Below are positions 25,288-37,441 of a stretch of DNA of 64,000 bases, piece after piece. A program made the translations under genes and the position numbers. Origin of the DNA: Nelumbo lutea (Eukaryota > Streptophyta > Magnoliopsida > Proteales > Nelumbonaceae); contig JAKGHH010000001.1 in assembly GCA_022828595.1 (NCBI GenBank), forward strand, positions 120,168,999 through 120,232,998, given 5' to 3'. Positions within the stretch are counted from its first letter, which is position 1; each line of letters opens with the position of its first letter. The notes beneath the pieces are model-generated. The model was not told the origin of the DNA. It saw only the letters and a list, made by a program, of their open reading frames with translations, and ran no database searches.

Positions 25288-25416
25288 GGTTGCATTTGTA
25301 ATTCCTTATTTTAAGGACTTATCTCCTTTTTATAGTTAAAAGCTCAGTGTTCATAGGGGCATTTTGACTACAAAAAGGAGATAAGTCCTTAAAATAAGGA
25401 ATGCTAAATGCAGCCT
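25288..25416. mobile_element. Foldback MITE, 129 bp
   Basis: Arms of about 50 bp: GGTTGCATTTGTAATTCC then TTATTTTAAGGACTTATC and TCCTTTTTATAGT. They are mirrored by ACTACAAAAAGGAG, ATAAGTCCTTAAAATAAGG and AATGCTAAATGCAGCC. The match is almost perfect across the inner 35 bp, so the transcript would form a strong hairpin. The loop is about 35 bp. Confidence 0.8.
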
Positions 25417-26100
25417 GATTAGGTCAATATATTGTTGCTCGAGTTAATTGTTTTTTGCAAACAAGTAATTTGATGATAAATGGATCCAAAATACTGGTCT
25501 AATGGATCAATTGGTTGATTTGACAATAAGATAAAAAAACACTAATAAAAAAACCAATGTTCTAAAAATTAAACAAAACCACATTTCCTTCATAGTCAAA
25601 CAAGTGAACTTGTGATGTCAAACAAGTGACAATAAGGTATCTCATTTAAACCAATAGGAAAGTATCATGTTGCCCCAATCCCTAATCAATTCCTAAAATG
25701 CATCCCCCTCAATCTATATCAACTCTCCCTCATTTAAAATATTCATATTAATTAATAAATAGTTAAATATGGTTAATATTTAATCTCACCCATATTCAAT
25801 GAGTATTAAATAGTGTTAATACCAAAAGTTGATAAATGCGGTTAGTAAATTACCAAAAATTTAATATTCTTATAAGTATGGTTAGTAAATTACCAAAAAT
25901 TAATAAATATTGTTATTAATTAATTCATTAACAACATTTTATAGAAATTGAAAACTCTTTAACTAATTTCTATAAAATTAAGAATTATATTTAACAATTA
26001 TCAAAAAGTATAAAATTTTAGTTATTTTTATTATTATAATTAATAACCAAATAAAAATGGGTGAACAAAATATTATAATGTTAGAAAATGAAATTATTAA
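25417..26100. other. AT-rich gene-free stretch
   Basis: Contains a short duplication (GGTTAGTAAATTACCAAAAA at about 25838 and 25879). No gene seen. Confidence 0.5.
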
Positions 26101-26109
26101 TTAATTTCT

Positions 26110-26830
26110 ATACCATTTATAAAAATAAAAATGGTTATCGTCAAATGACCCTGATATTTCTATTTCCACTATTGCCCCTCAGTCATTATACCCTTATTTT
26201 TATGATACAACAATTCAAGCATGGGTAATCCAATTATCTATTTCCATTATTACCCCTCTTTAGTCATTATTATTCCAATACATATCTATTTCTATTATTG
26301 CCCCTTTTGTCATTGATATTCCAATTGTATTTTATATTATTATATAGTATTTTATATTTCCCTTATTGTCCCTCCTTAGCCATTATACCCTAATTTCTCT
26401 ATAACCATTACATATTTCTATAATCTATACCATTTATAAAAATGAAAATGGTTATCGTCAAAAGACCCTGATTTTTCTATTTCCACTATCACCCCTCAGT
26501 CATTATACCTTAATTTTTATGACACAACAAATCAAGTGAGGAATAAAGATATGGCATTTTTATTTATTTCTATTAAAATGAGAATGGTAGATGGATAATC
26601 CAATTATCTATTTTCATTATTACCCTCTTTAGTCATTATTATTTCAATTACATATCTATTTCTATTATTGCCCCCATTAGTCATTGCTATTCCAATTGTA
26701 TTTTATAATATTAATATAGGATTTTATATTTCCATTATTATCCCTCCTTAGTCATTATACCCTAATTTCTCTATAACCATTATATATTTCTATAATCTGT
26801 AATAAATATAAAAATGAGGATGGTAACAAT
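26110..26830. repeat. Tandem repeat, unit about 309 bp, 2.3 copies
   Basis: CATTTATAAAAAT followed by AAAATGGTTATCGTCAAA and GACCCTGAT occurs at about 26117 and 26426, with the rest of the unit (TTCCACTATTGCCCCTCAGT and TATACCC) repeated. A third, diverged start lies near 26795. Confidence 0.75.
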
Positions 26831-27029
26831 GTTTCGTCAAAAAGCCTAATTATACCTTCCCTTTTTATGGGGATGCAAATGGATCGGGTCATATTCAAAT
26901 TACGGTATATCCAAATTCGATCAGATAAATTATAGGTCTAGTCCAATCCGATCAGATCTCACAAATATTGATTTAGATTCGAATTTGATAAGGATGTTGG
27001 ATATTTGATTATGATCCAATCAGATTTAT

Positions 27030-27177
27030 TTTATAAAATAATAAATTATTAAAAAAGAAAATATAATAATTTAATTAAAGAAAAACAAAAAAAAATTGAA
27101 GTATTTTTCAACTATTTTCATCATATATACATGTTTTTTTATAAAAAATAAATAATATAAAAAATTTATAAAAATGT
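27030..27177. repeat. Direct repeat, left copy (partner 31050-31180)
   Basis: AATAATAAATTATTAAAAAA, GAAAATATAATAATTTAATT and TTTTCATCATATATACATG are shared with 31050-31150 in the same orientation. The two copies bracket a 3.9-kb block of Helitron-family DNA that begins TCTATACTACTTTAAAAAGC at about 27179. Confidence 0.7.
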
Positions 27178-27385
27178 CTATACTACTTTAAAAAGCACAA
27201 ATGGCCTCAATAATATTTCTGGGATTTTTTTGAGGACAAAACTTACCCTCCTATATTGAAATTTATTTCTAAAAAATTAGGGAAAATAGGGTAATAAGTT
27301 ACTGATATTAAATGAGTTGAAAAGAGGTGATTTTAAGATATTCAATGCATTCAATTCCCTCTCATTAAATCCAACATTTAAGTTA

Positions 27386-28566
27386 GGAAAGTTGTCTAAA
27401 ACTCACCATGAGATTTCAACATTTCTCTTAAACTCACCACAATTTTTCAAAATGTCTAAAACTCACCATGTCACTAACTTGACATTAAACAAACTAACGG
27501 TGTTAATATATTATCATTTTAGCCTTCATAGAAAAATATAAAATATATACACATATATATATTATAAGATTTAGACATGAAAAAAAGGAAACGTTCAAAA
27601 AATATTTTCAAATATAAAAACATAAAAACACCGAAAATACAAAAAATATAAAAAATTATAAAAATTGAAAACAAAATAAAAAATTATTTTCAAATTATAG
27701 AAACTATAGAAATTGAATGGCCTCAAGAATATTTCTGGAACTTTTTGAGGACAAAATTTACCCCTCTATATTGAAATTTACTTATAAAAAATGAGGGCAA
27801 ATAGGATAATAAGTTATTGATATTAAATGAGTTGAAAAGAGGTGATTTTAAGATATTCAATGCGTATTCCCTCTCATTAAATCCAACATTTAAGTTAGGG
27901 AAAGTGTCTAAAACTCACCATGTCACTAACTTGACATAAAACAAACTAATGGTGTTAATATATTATCATTTAAGCATTCATAGAAAAATATAAAATATAT
28001 ACACACATATATATTTTAATATTTAGACATGAAAAAAAGAAACAATTCAAAAATATTTTCAAATATAAAATACATAAAAACACATAAACTACAAAAAATA
28101 TAAAAGAAATATAGAAACTAAAAAATATATATTAAACTTATTTTCAAATTATAGAAACTATAGAAATTGAAAAACAAAATCAGAAAATAAAAATTGTAGA
28201 AAAAACACCAAAAGTTATAAAAAACAGAAATTGCAAAAAAAAGTAACAAAAAATAAAGAAATGTTAATAGATCATAGAAAATAGAAAATGTAAAGAAACA
28301 GAAATTATGAAAAAAAACATTGGAAATTATAACAAAACACTAAAAATGCAAAAAGAAAAAGAACATTGAAAACTGAAAAGACCATTTTCCTCTAACTCGC
28401 CATTCAAGGGTAATTTGGTCATAAAAATTGTAATTTATGCTGACATGGACACCTCTATTAAGAGGCATAAAAACTTACTGACACGGTGACTTTTAGACAT
28501 TTTGAAAAGTTGTGGTGAGTTTAAGAGAAATGTTGAAAACTCATGGTGAGTTTTAGACAATTTCCC
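27386..28566. mobile_element. Mutator-like non-autonomous element, 9-bp target duplication
   Basis: Left TIR GGAAAGTTGTCTAAAACTCA through about 27490; right TIR (28475-28566) is its reverse complement, ending GACAATTTCCC. Arms are about 95 bp. TTTAAGTTA flanks both ends exactly (27377-27385 and 28567-28575), the 9-bp size of Mutator-like elements. It has no gene. Inside, 27718-28050 is a second copy of 27198-27560, covering the host flank plus the left TIR, so part of the junction was tandemly duplicated by about 520 bp after insertion. Confidence 0.8.
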
Positions 28567-28575
28567 TTTAAGTTA

Positions 28576-29613
28576 TTAATTTGCATTCATGTTCATTGAA
28601 TCATATATTTAAGTCATTTTATTTTCTTCTCATCATTAATTTCTATTGATTAAATCCATACTTAATAAATTAATAATTCTAATAACATAAAAGCTTATAC
28701 TTTTAAAATATACCTAGAAAAAAATAGTGTTTTCATATAGGTGGTGGTAAGAAATTAAACCATTGTAGGTCATATGGGTCAATCCATGTTGCCACAATTA
28801 AATAATAAAATAAAATAAATGAGAATATTTTTAACATACATATTAAACAACAATAAGTATGATAAATAAGAAATGTTTTTATTAATGATGGAAATGGAAT
28901 GTAAAATTTTAAGCCAATTGGAAATAAAAATATTCTTTTGTTCTTTCTCATTAAATCCTTTATTTAAGATATATTTTTCTCATCATTAAATTCTTGTAAT
29001 TAAATCCACAATATTAATTTTAATAGTATAAAAATAAATATATTTAAAAGCAATTTGAAAACAAAACCATTTTCTTCCTAATTGGTGGTGGGCAAACAAT
29101 TCGACCATTTGAGGTCATATATATTAATAAATAATGACATAATTAAATAATAAAAATTTAAAATAAATAAGTATGAAATGTAAGAAGTATTTTTATTAAT
29201 GATGAAAATGGAATGCCAAATTTAAAATCTACGCAGAAATGAAATGATGTAATAGTCAAATAGTAAACTTTTTAAAAATAAAAAATATAAAGAATCACAA
29301 AAATAAAATAAAATAAAGATAAAGAAAATTTTGGGCACATAACTAATTTTCTATATTCATAAAAAATAAAATATTGGGTACACCTCTAATATTATGCATA
29401 CATTATATTGAACAAAAATAAGTATTATTCATAACAAATAATTTTATCAATGATAGAAATGTAATACCAAATCTAATATCAACCTAGAAACCAAACTATT
29501 TTTCTTTTTGAGTGGTGGGATAGTGGTTTGAGTCAAATCATATCATAGACATACAAAAATTAAGTGTGATAAGTAAAAATTATTTTATATAATATAAATG
29601 AAATATATAATTT
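28576..29613. repeat. Helitron-family modules
   Basis: Repeated family text: AAGTATGATAAATAAGAAAT, TTTTTATTAATGATGGAAAT, CATTTTCTTCCTAATTGG and similar, in two or three diverged units. No gene. Confidence 0.5.
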
Positions 29614-29944
29614 TAAGGGAAAATTATAGTCAAAGCCTTAACATTAAAAATTAAGTTGCAGGCTGGTCTAGAAACCAACAAAACTCTGACAATCAGCTCT
29701 CCATTTCAAATTACAAAAGCCTATGCCATGTCATTGGAGGCTTATGTGGTTGTTGCCAACATGGGACTCTTTATCCATGTTGGACATAGAGAAAAAGCTA
29801 TTCCGAAAGAAGGTGTTTAGTTTCTCTCCTACTCTCTCTATATCTCAATCTCCCTTCCTTCTCTCTCACTTTCATAGTCATCTTTCGATATCATGTTCCC
29901 TCTATCTCTCCCACTCTCTCAGTTTCGGTCTGTAGCCGAATCAA

Positions 29945-29980
<36 letters not shown>

Positions 29981-30632
29981 CAATATCTCCTTCTCCCTCA
30001 ATCTCTATCGTTCCCCTCAATCTTTCTCCCACTCCCTCTCTCGTTTTTTATTTTTCTTACAAACTTATACAATATTAATAAAATCATATAAAATAATTAA
30101 AGGGACCAACCACCAGTAAATCAAGTTGTAAATTTCTACCAAGTTGGTGTAAATTTTATAGCCAAGAGTTTATTGGGAACTCTTATCAAATTGGTGTAAT
30201 GATTTTGAAAGAAAAAGGGAGAGATTGAGGGAAAACGATAGGTATAGAGAGAGAATGCGAGAAATTGATAGAGAGAATGTAAATATAGAAACCACAAACC
30301 ATTTTTATTTATTTTCAAATCACATAACCATTGAGCAAAGAGAGACGACCGTGAGAATGAGAGAGTGGGAGAGAGAGAGGGGGGAGAGAAACTAAAAACC
30401 CTTTTTTTATTTTCCAATCACCTAGCATTAAAGGGCAATTTTGGTATAAGATTTTTGTTGTGTCCAACATGGATTAAGAGTCCCATGTTGGCAACAACCA
30501 CATAAGCCTCCAATGACATGGTGGGTTTTAATAATTTGAAATGTTAAGTCGATTTTTAGAGTATCGTTGGTTTATGAACTAACCTATACCCTAATTTTAA
30601 ATGTGCAACAACCGGTTCTAACTATAATTTTT
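29614..30632. mobile_element. Long-TIR foldback element with pyrimidine-rich centre
   Basis: The left arm (to about 29900) and the right arm (from about 30320) are reverse complements. The best-matched core is CATGTCATTGGAGGCTTATG and TGGTTGTTGCCAACATGG with GACTC (29735-29770), mirrored at 30479-30520. Homology continues outward (AAAATTATAGT at the extreme ends) and inward (TTTAGTTTCTCTCC). The centre is CT-rich, with a (CT)n run at about 29946-29977. Open frames here are low-complexity Ser/Leu runs, not genes. A precise target duplication is not readable. Confidence 0.7.
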
Positions 30633-31380
30633 CTTAATTTAAAACTAATATGAAAGCAACACTATTTTCTTATCTAGATGGTGGGTCAATGGTCAAACCT
30701 TTCAAAGAAACCCATGATGTCATAATTGAAAAATAAATATTAAAAAATAATGAAAATGTACAAAATTTTGTCAAAAACATTTGAAAACATTTCTAATGAT
30801 ATATATATTCATCATATTGAATAAAAATAATTATTAAAATAAAAGTTATTTTTATTTATGATAAAAATGGAATACAAAATTTAATAATAATAATAATAAT
30901 TGTTATTTTCTACAAACATTTAAGTTTATTTTTAATTATATTGCTACTTTTGTTAATTTTCAATTTCTATCATAACTACGAGATATCTACAATTTAATTA
31001 ATTAATTTGAAGAAAATTTCTCATGTGCATTGCATGTGCTTAAGTATTTTTTAAATAATAAATTATTAAAAAAGAAAATATAATAATTTAATTAAAGAAA
31101 CAAAAAATGAAAGTATTTTTCAGCTATTTTCATCATATATACATGTTTTTTTTATAAAAAATATAATATAAATAACACATTGGATCATTTTGAATCGGAT
31201 AGGGGTGATCCAAATCTGATTCAATTTTTAATCAAATCTGATATTTATTTAACCTATCATTAAATGGGATGTACACTATGAAACGAAGTTTTTTCCAATA
31301 AATACTAACCGTTAACATACTGGCTATCAACCAAAGTTGCATCCTTCCATTTTTACCTTCAGCATTTTCTGTTATTCCAA
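30633..31380. repeat. Helitron-family tail and right copy of the direct repeat
   Basis: 30800-30870 is family module text. CATGTGCATTGCATG near 31023-31037 resembles a Helitron 3' hairpin and is followed by CTTAAG rather than CTAG. 31050-31180 is the right partner of 27030-27177. Confidence 0.5.
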
Positions 31381-32342
31381 TGTTCATCTCTTATTAATGT
31401 GAAACTATAAAGTAGATTATACCCAACACTGCTCGGATAGCCCATACCTCTGAGTTGTGTTGGGCTTGGGTTTTGAGGCTCATGCATCAGCACGATATAG
31501 AACAAAAAAGTGGACCATGCTGGTATAGGCCCGCAGCCCATCACGGAACAGACATATGTATGTATATATATATTCAATTTTATTTTACTATTTTATTCAA
31601 ATTATTTTGTATTTTTTAATTTCATATACAAACAATTGTATACCTCAAAATTCATATGGAATAAAATTTTAAGATTTTTTTTCAATTTCTTGTCTATTTT
31701 GTTAATTTATTTAACTTTTCATTATTTTTTTTTATTTTTTAATTAAAAATCATGCCTCTCACAGCCTAGTCTATGGCTGAGCTCGCCTGGGCTTGTGTTT
31801 TTGGCCTAACCTTTGAAGAGTTTTAGGCCAAGTAGGGCATGACCCACCCAGGACCACGTGTTGGCATGGCACGACCTATTAAAGCATAGAAACCCACAAA
31901 ATCGTGTCATGTCGGCACGACACAACTCACTTTATATTTTCTAATGAAGTAGTGAAAAGTGCAAATTAGAGACAATACAAAAAAGGGCATGGAAGATAGT
32001 AGATAACACACATACAAACAGATGAGAAAGTAATAGCAAAGTATAATCATAAATTGTCAAACATCAATCGAACCATTTTCTAATGGCCTAAATCCAAGTT
32101 CTTCCCAACTTGGGTTCAAGTTGACATTTTTTATCACAAATTGTATTTTCTTTATCATACTTGATTTGCATTAATGAATTTAGTTATAGCTTTAACTATT
32201 ATTTTTTCATTCATTTTCACTCGTGCATCGCATAGGCTTCTTCACTAGTTAAATAATAAAAATATAAATATAAAAATACTACAAAATTTCCAAGACATTA
32301 AGCATGCATTTAATACTATATATTCATCATATTAAATGAAAA
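31381..32342. repeat. Diverged repeats, including a Helitron-like 3' end
   Basis: GC-richer repeat patches (31420-31545 and 31760-31930, with GGCACGAC motifs) flank AT-rich DNA. CGTGCATCGCATAGGCTTCT followed by TCACTAG|T at 32223-32249 has the hairpin plus CTAG-T form of a Helitron 3' end. Its 5' end was not assigned. No gene. Confidence 0.45.
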
Positions 32343-33873
32343 TCTATAGTACTACTAAAAAATGAGAATGGGGTCTAGATTTTTTTAAATTTTGACTAAA
32401 ATACCCTTATTTTTTGAACTTGGTCTCCCTATATGAGGGCAAAAACATAATTTAAACTACTACTTTTATTAAATTCAATATATTCTTCATCGTTAAATCC
32501 TATATTTGATGTATTAACTGCCATTTTCTTTCATTAAATCTTATATTTAAGGCACATTTAATAAATGGGTTTTGTGGATTTTTTTACTAAAATGCCCCTA
32601 TTTATGAATTTAGTCCCTCTTTACCTGTGTTAGCAAAACATGTATTAAAAACATGAAAGAGGTCTAAATTCTAGATTTTTTTTATTAAAATACCCTTATT
32701 TCCTAACTTGGTCTCCCTATATTGTGACGATAAAAAACATAATTTGAACTACTACTTTTATTAAATTTAATATATTCTACATTATTAAATTATATATTTA
32801 AGGTATTAACTCCCATTTCCTTAAAATATTATATTTAAGGCACATTAAATAAATGAGCATTGTGGATTTTTTTACCAAAACACGCCTATTTATGAATTTA
32901 GTCCCTCTTTAACTGTGTGGGCAAAAATGTAATTTAAAGTACTATTACTTTCCACTTAATATTCCCTCTCATTAAGTTATTAACTCTCATTCTCTCTCCT
33001 TAGATACTTTATTTGAAGAAGTTTTTGTTTCTCACCAATAAATTATACAAATTAAATTTATATTCAATATTTCTAATAATATAAAACCTATGCTCAAAAC
33101 CAATACAAAAAATAATAAAAAAAAAGCACCCTTTTGTTTGAGTGGCAAATAAATAGTTAAACCATCCACTTAAAATGGGTTAACCAATGTTCTCATAGTT
33201 AATAATAAAAATTAAAAATTAAAAATAAATATAAATGTTAAAAAATTATAAAAAAATATGAAAAAAAAATTAGGCACCTCTCTAATATAATATATTTATC
33301 ATATCAAACAACAATAAGTATGCTAAATAAGAGTGTTTTTTTTATTCGATAGAAATGAAATACAAGATTTAAAATTGACCCAAAGCAAAATCATTTTCCT
33401 ATTCAAGTGATGGGTCAATGGATCAACCTTTTAGGTCAAATGGGTCAACCCATGATATCATAAATAAATAATACAAATTTAAAAAAGGATAAAAACACAA
33501 AAATTATCAAAAACAAAAAAAAATTATAAAAAAAACCCCATTCAGGTGCATTTCTAATATTATGTACTCATCATATCAAACAAAAATAAGTGGGCAAATT
33601 AATGATAGAAATAGAATAAAAATAAATTAACATAAAAAGAAAACTGCTTTTTCATCTAATTGATGGTCAATGGACCACAAGAAGGCAAATTAGGTGGGCT
33701 TAACTCGAGATTAAATTGACCCAGCTTATAATTTTAGACAAGCTAGCTTTGATTTTGGGTCCTTTTAATTGGGCCTAGGCCTAGGCTCCAAAGTTTGGGT
33801 TTTTTTATTTTCCAAGTTTGGCCCAAGCATATAGCCTTTAAGTAGCTAAAGTCATGCCTAATTATATATATAT

Positions 33874-34993
33874 TGATGAGGGCAGATTTGGCCCTCCAAT
33901 AAAATTGTGACACCTGGCACCTCATTCAAATCAAGTGCAACCTCTTGACAACTAGGCAGCTCGGCAATAGCTTGCCACAGGCAATTCGGCAAAGCCTGTC
34001 ATAGCTTGCCACAGGTAGCTCGGCATAGCTCACCACAGGCAACTCGATGGAGCTCCCCCCATGCAGCTTGCCACTTGTATGGTAGCTCGGTACAGAAGAG
34101 TAGTTCGGCATATCATAAGAAGATGTCCTGCCTGACAACCATACTTGACAGATTCGGAGACCTGCGCCCATGTCTCTTGTCAGGTGGTGCTGTGCCTGCC
34201 AACCCTGAGAGCTGTCCCTTAACTGGCAGAGCCATACTCTGCAACAGCCGCCTGCACCCGCCACCTCAGCCCTGGCAGTAACGGCTGCGGCAGAGAGACA
34301 GAGGTAGTTACGCCTAACTTGACAGAGGTTGTTACGCCTGATTTGACAGGATACCACTATATAAGGACTCTAACCCCAAAGACAAAGGGGGAGAGAATGA
34401 AAAAATGGAGGTAATCCCTGCTTTCTAGCTCTCTCATTCCTCTAATATCATCTTCAAGTTCTCTACAATCAGAGTGCTAACTTAGGCATCAGAGAATCCC
34501 TGCCAGGTAAATACCCCTGGGCCCCCTGGTTCAGTTCTTGTAGGTTCCTCAGCTCCCGCCGCCTACAAAGAGGAGGAAAGATGGAGTTCTTGCAGGTTCC
34601 CCAGCTCCTGCCACCTACAAAGGAGAGGAAAAGATGGAGTTCTCACAGGTCTCTCAGCTCCCGCCGCCTACAAAGGAGAGGAGATCACCTCATGCAGAGG
34701 GCAGTCGAGTTGCGCTACACCAGGGAGCTCCACCATCCTTTGAGTTACAAGCCGCCTAGGAGCAGGTCAAATGACGAGTCCACCAAGGTAGCTCACCACC
34801 AGGGAGCTCGACATAGCTCTCTCACAGGTAGTTCACCACCAGGGAGCTCGGCATAGCTCTCCCTAGCTCGACATAGCTTTCCCCAAGGTAGTTCGCCATC
34901 AGGGAGCTCCACCATCCTCTCCTGAGCAGGTCAAATGACGAGATACTTAGCAAAAAATAAAAAATCGGTACGTGACCAGAACCGGTCGCATCA
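33874..34993 (+). repeat. 5' LTR of the non-autonomous element
   Basis: 1120 bp. TATATAAG at about 34358-34365 is the likely TATA box, with transcription expected near 34385. Around 34545-34690 lie three copies of a unit of about 52 bp (GCTCCCGCCGCCTACAAAGA then GGAAAGATGGAGTTC). The first 150 bp are rich in CTCGGCATAGCTCACCACAG-type repeats. Confidence 0.9.
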
Positions 34994-35013
34994 ATTGGCG
35001 TCATTTGTGGAAC
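34994..35013 (+). other. Primer-binding site of the LTR element
   Basis: ATTGGCGTCATTTGTGGAAC begins at the base after the 5' LTR, the position required for a tRNA primer site. I cannot assign the tRNA without a search. Confidence 0.6.
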
Positions 35014-35479
35014 ACGCTACAAAAAGCTAAGTTCTCATCCTACAAAATCTAAGTTTTCATCCTACAAAAGTTAAGTTCTCATCCTACCGGCGCTAAGTCA
35101 TATTCTCCCAAAAAGCTAAGTCCTCATTTTTTAGAAATTGAAGCTCTCGCTTTATAGTTTACATTTTTTATGAACTCAAAGACTATGTAGAGAGCTAACA
35201 GACCAAGTAAGTTTACTTTCAATTCAGATAAAGCCTCATTAGTCCTCTTCGCAAGGTCTCGCCTACAAAGATGAGTTCTTCGTGGCTTCCGCGGGAGTTG
35301 GCGGCCAACAGACTACATATGCGCCCTTACTGGTCAAGCCTTCCAAGGCTCCCATGTGAGCTGGCGGCCTAAATTTAGTAGTGCTGCCCCCGAAGATCGA
35401 GCTCCTAGTAGCTTCTTGTAGGAGTGAGTGACCGGCATTACGAAGCTGATGCAGCGCAATCATAGCTCTAAGGCACCCA

Positions 35480-36030
35480 CATGGTCGGCTCGGCACCTGG
35501 TCAGTTCGGCACCTCACTGGTAGCTCGGGACCTGGTCAGCTTGGCACGTCACTGGTAGCTTGGCACCTAGTCAGCTCGGTACCCCGTAGGCAGCTCAGAA
35601 CCTAGTCAGTTCGGCACCTCACAGGTAGCTCGACCCCTAGTCAGCTCGACACCTCACAGGCAAAGCCTACGGGCCACATTACTGCTTAAAGACCCAGTCG
35701 CCTCTTCGGCACGGGTAAAGTAAAAAAAGAGTAGACTATGGGTCGCTCCCAAAGCCTACGGGCCACATTACTGCTTAAAGACCTAGTCGCCTCTTTGGCA
35801 CAGGCAAAGTTAAAGAAGAGTGGACTACGAGTTGCTCCCAAAGCCTACGGGCCACATTACTGCTTAAGACCCAGTCGCCTCTCCGGCATGGGCAAAGTCA
35901 AGAAGAGTGGATTACGAGTCGCTACGGGCCACCATATTGCTAAAAAACCAGTCGCTTCCTCAGCATGGGCAAAATCAACAAAAGTGAACTATAAGTTGCC
36001 CCTAGAGCCTAAGGGCTACACTACTGAACT
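35480..36030 (+). repeat. Internal tandem arrays of the LTR element
   Basis: 35480-35660 repeats a unit of about 40 bp built on CTCGGCACCTGGTCAG and CACCTCAC. 35662-36030 repeats an 89-bp unit: CCTACGGGCCACATTACTGC at 35666, 35755 and 35844, then two shorter, diverged units. Apparent proteins here are translations of the repeat. Confidence 0.85.
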
Positions 36031-36189
36031 GGCGGAGACCTCCTCACCTTATAGGCAGCTCGCCACATACAGGCAGTTCCCAAAGCTTAAGGAATTGGAT
36101 CAGCACTTACTAGCTCGTCGAATTACAGGCCAAAAGAAGAAGTCTACTCCTTTCGCTGAGTTACTCTCAGCTCGGGAGTGGGGGGCAAA

Positions 36190-37441
36190 TGATGAGGGCG
36201 GATTTGGCCCTCCAATGAAACTATGACACCTGGCACCTCATGCAAACCAAGTGCAGCCTCTTGACAACTGGGCAGCTCGGCATAGTTTGCCACAGGCAGT
36301 TTGGTAGAGCCTACCATAGCTCGCCACAGGCAGCTCGGCATTGCTCACCACAGGCACCTCGGCATAGCTCCCCCCCAGGCAGCTCCCCACTTGCAGGGTA
36401 GCTCGGTACAGAAGAGCAGTTCGGCATATCATAGGAAGATCTCCTGCCTGACAACTGTACCTGACAAATCCGAAGACCTACGCCCACGTCTCTTGTCAGG
36501 CGGCGCCGTGCTTGCCAGCCCTGAGAGTTGTCCCTTGACTGGCAGAGCCGTACTCTACAGCAACTGCCTGCACCCGCCACCTCAGCTCTGGCAGTAACGG
36601 TTGCGGTAGAGAGACAGAGGCGGTTTCGCCTAACTTGACAGAGGCTGTTACACCTAATTTGACAAGATACTACTATATAAGGACTCCGACCCCCAAAGAC
36701 AAGGGGAGAGAATGAAAAAAATGAGGAGAGAATGAAAAAATGGAGGTAATCCCTGCTCTCTAGCTCTCTCATTCCTCTAATATCATCTTCATGCTCCCGA
36801 CAATCAGAGTGCTAACTTAGGCATCGGAGAGTCCCCATCGGGTAAATACCCCTGGGTCCCCTAGTTCAGTTCTAGCAGGTTCCTCAGCTCCCACCGCCTA
36901 CAAAGAGGAGGAAAGATGGAGTTCTTGTAGGTTCCTCAGCTCCGCCGCCTACAAAGAAGAGGAAAGATGGAGTTCTCGTAGGTTCCTCAGCTCCCGCCGC
37001 CTACAAAGAGGAGGAAAAGATGGAGTTCTCACAGGTCCCTTAGCTCCCACCGCCTGCGAAGGAGAGGAGATCACCTCATGCAGAGGTCAGTCGGGTCCCG
37101 CTACACCAGGGAGCTCCACCATTCTCTGAGTTACAAGCCGCCTAGGAGCAGGTCAAATGACGAGTCCACCAAGGTAGCTCACCACCAGGGAGCTCAGCAT
37201 AGCTCTCCCCGAACAGTTCGCCATCAGGGAGATCTGCATAACTCTCCCAACTCGGCATAGCTCTCCCCCAGATAGTTAGCCATCGGAGAGCTTGACATAG
37301 CTCTCCCTAGCTTGGCATAGCTCTCCCCCAGGCAGTTCACCACCAAGGAGCTCCACCATCCTCTCTTGGGAGCAGGTCAAATGACACGGTACTTAGCCAA
37401 AAAATAAAAAAATTGGTACGTGACCAGAAATGGTTACATCA
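36190..37441 (+). repeat. 3' LTR of the non-autonomous element
   Basis: 1252 bp, closely similar to the 5' LTR. It is longer mainly because it has four rather than three copies of the 52-bp unit (36880-37065). A TATA box lies at about 36673-36680. Confidence 0.9.

Larger units (their letters stand above)
33874..37441 (+). mobile_element. Complete non-autonomous LTR retrotransposon (LARD-like)
   Basis: Two LTRs (33874-34993, 36190-37441) begin TGATGAGGGC and end CATCA. A perfect 5-bp target duplication TATAT lies at 33869-33873 and 37442-37446. ATTGGCGTCATTTGTGGAA follows the 5' LTR directly and resembles the TGGCGCC-type primer site of many plant Ty3/gypsy elements. GTGGGGGGCAAA before the 3' LTR (36178-36189) is a polypurine tract. 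The 1.2-kb interior has no gag, protease, reverse transcriptase or integrase; its open frames are tandem-repeat shadows. It would need proteins supplied by another element. Confidence 0.9.

Noticed and set aside
29723..30417. Ser/Leu-rich frames on both strands
   Set aside because: They come from the CT-rich centre and arms of the foldback element.
33926..37260. Many open frames of 60-160 codons in both strands
   Set aside because: All lie in the LTRs or tandem arrays of the non-autonomous element, have no domain and overlap each other on both strands.
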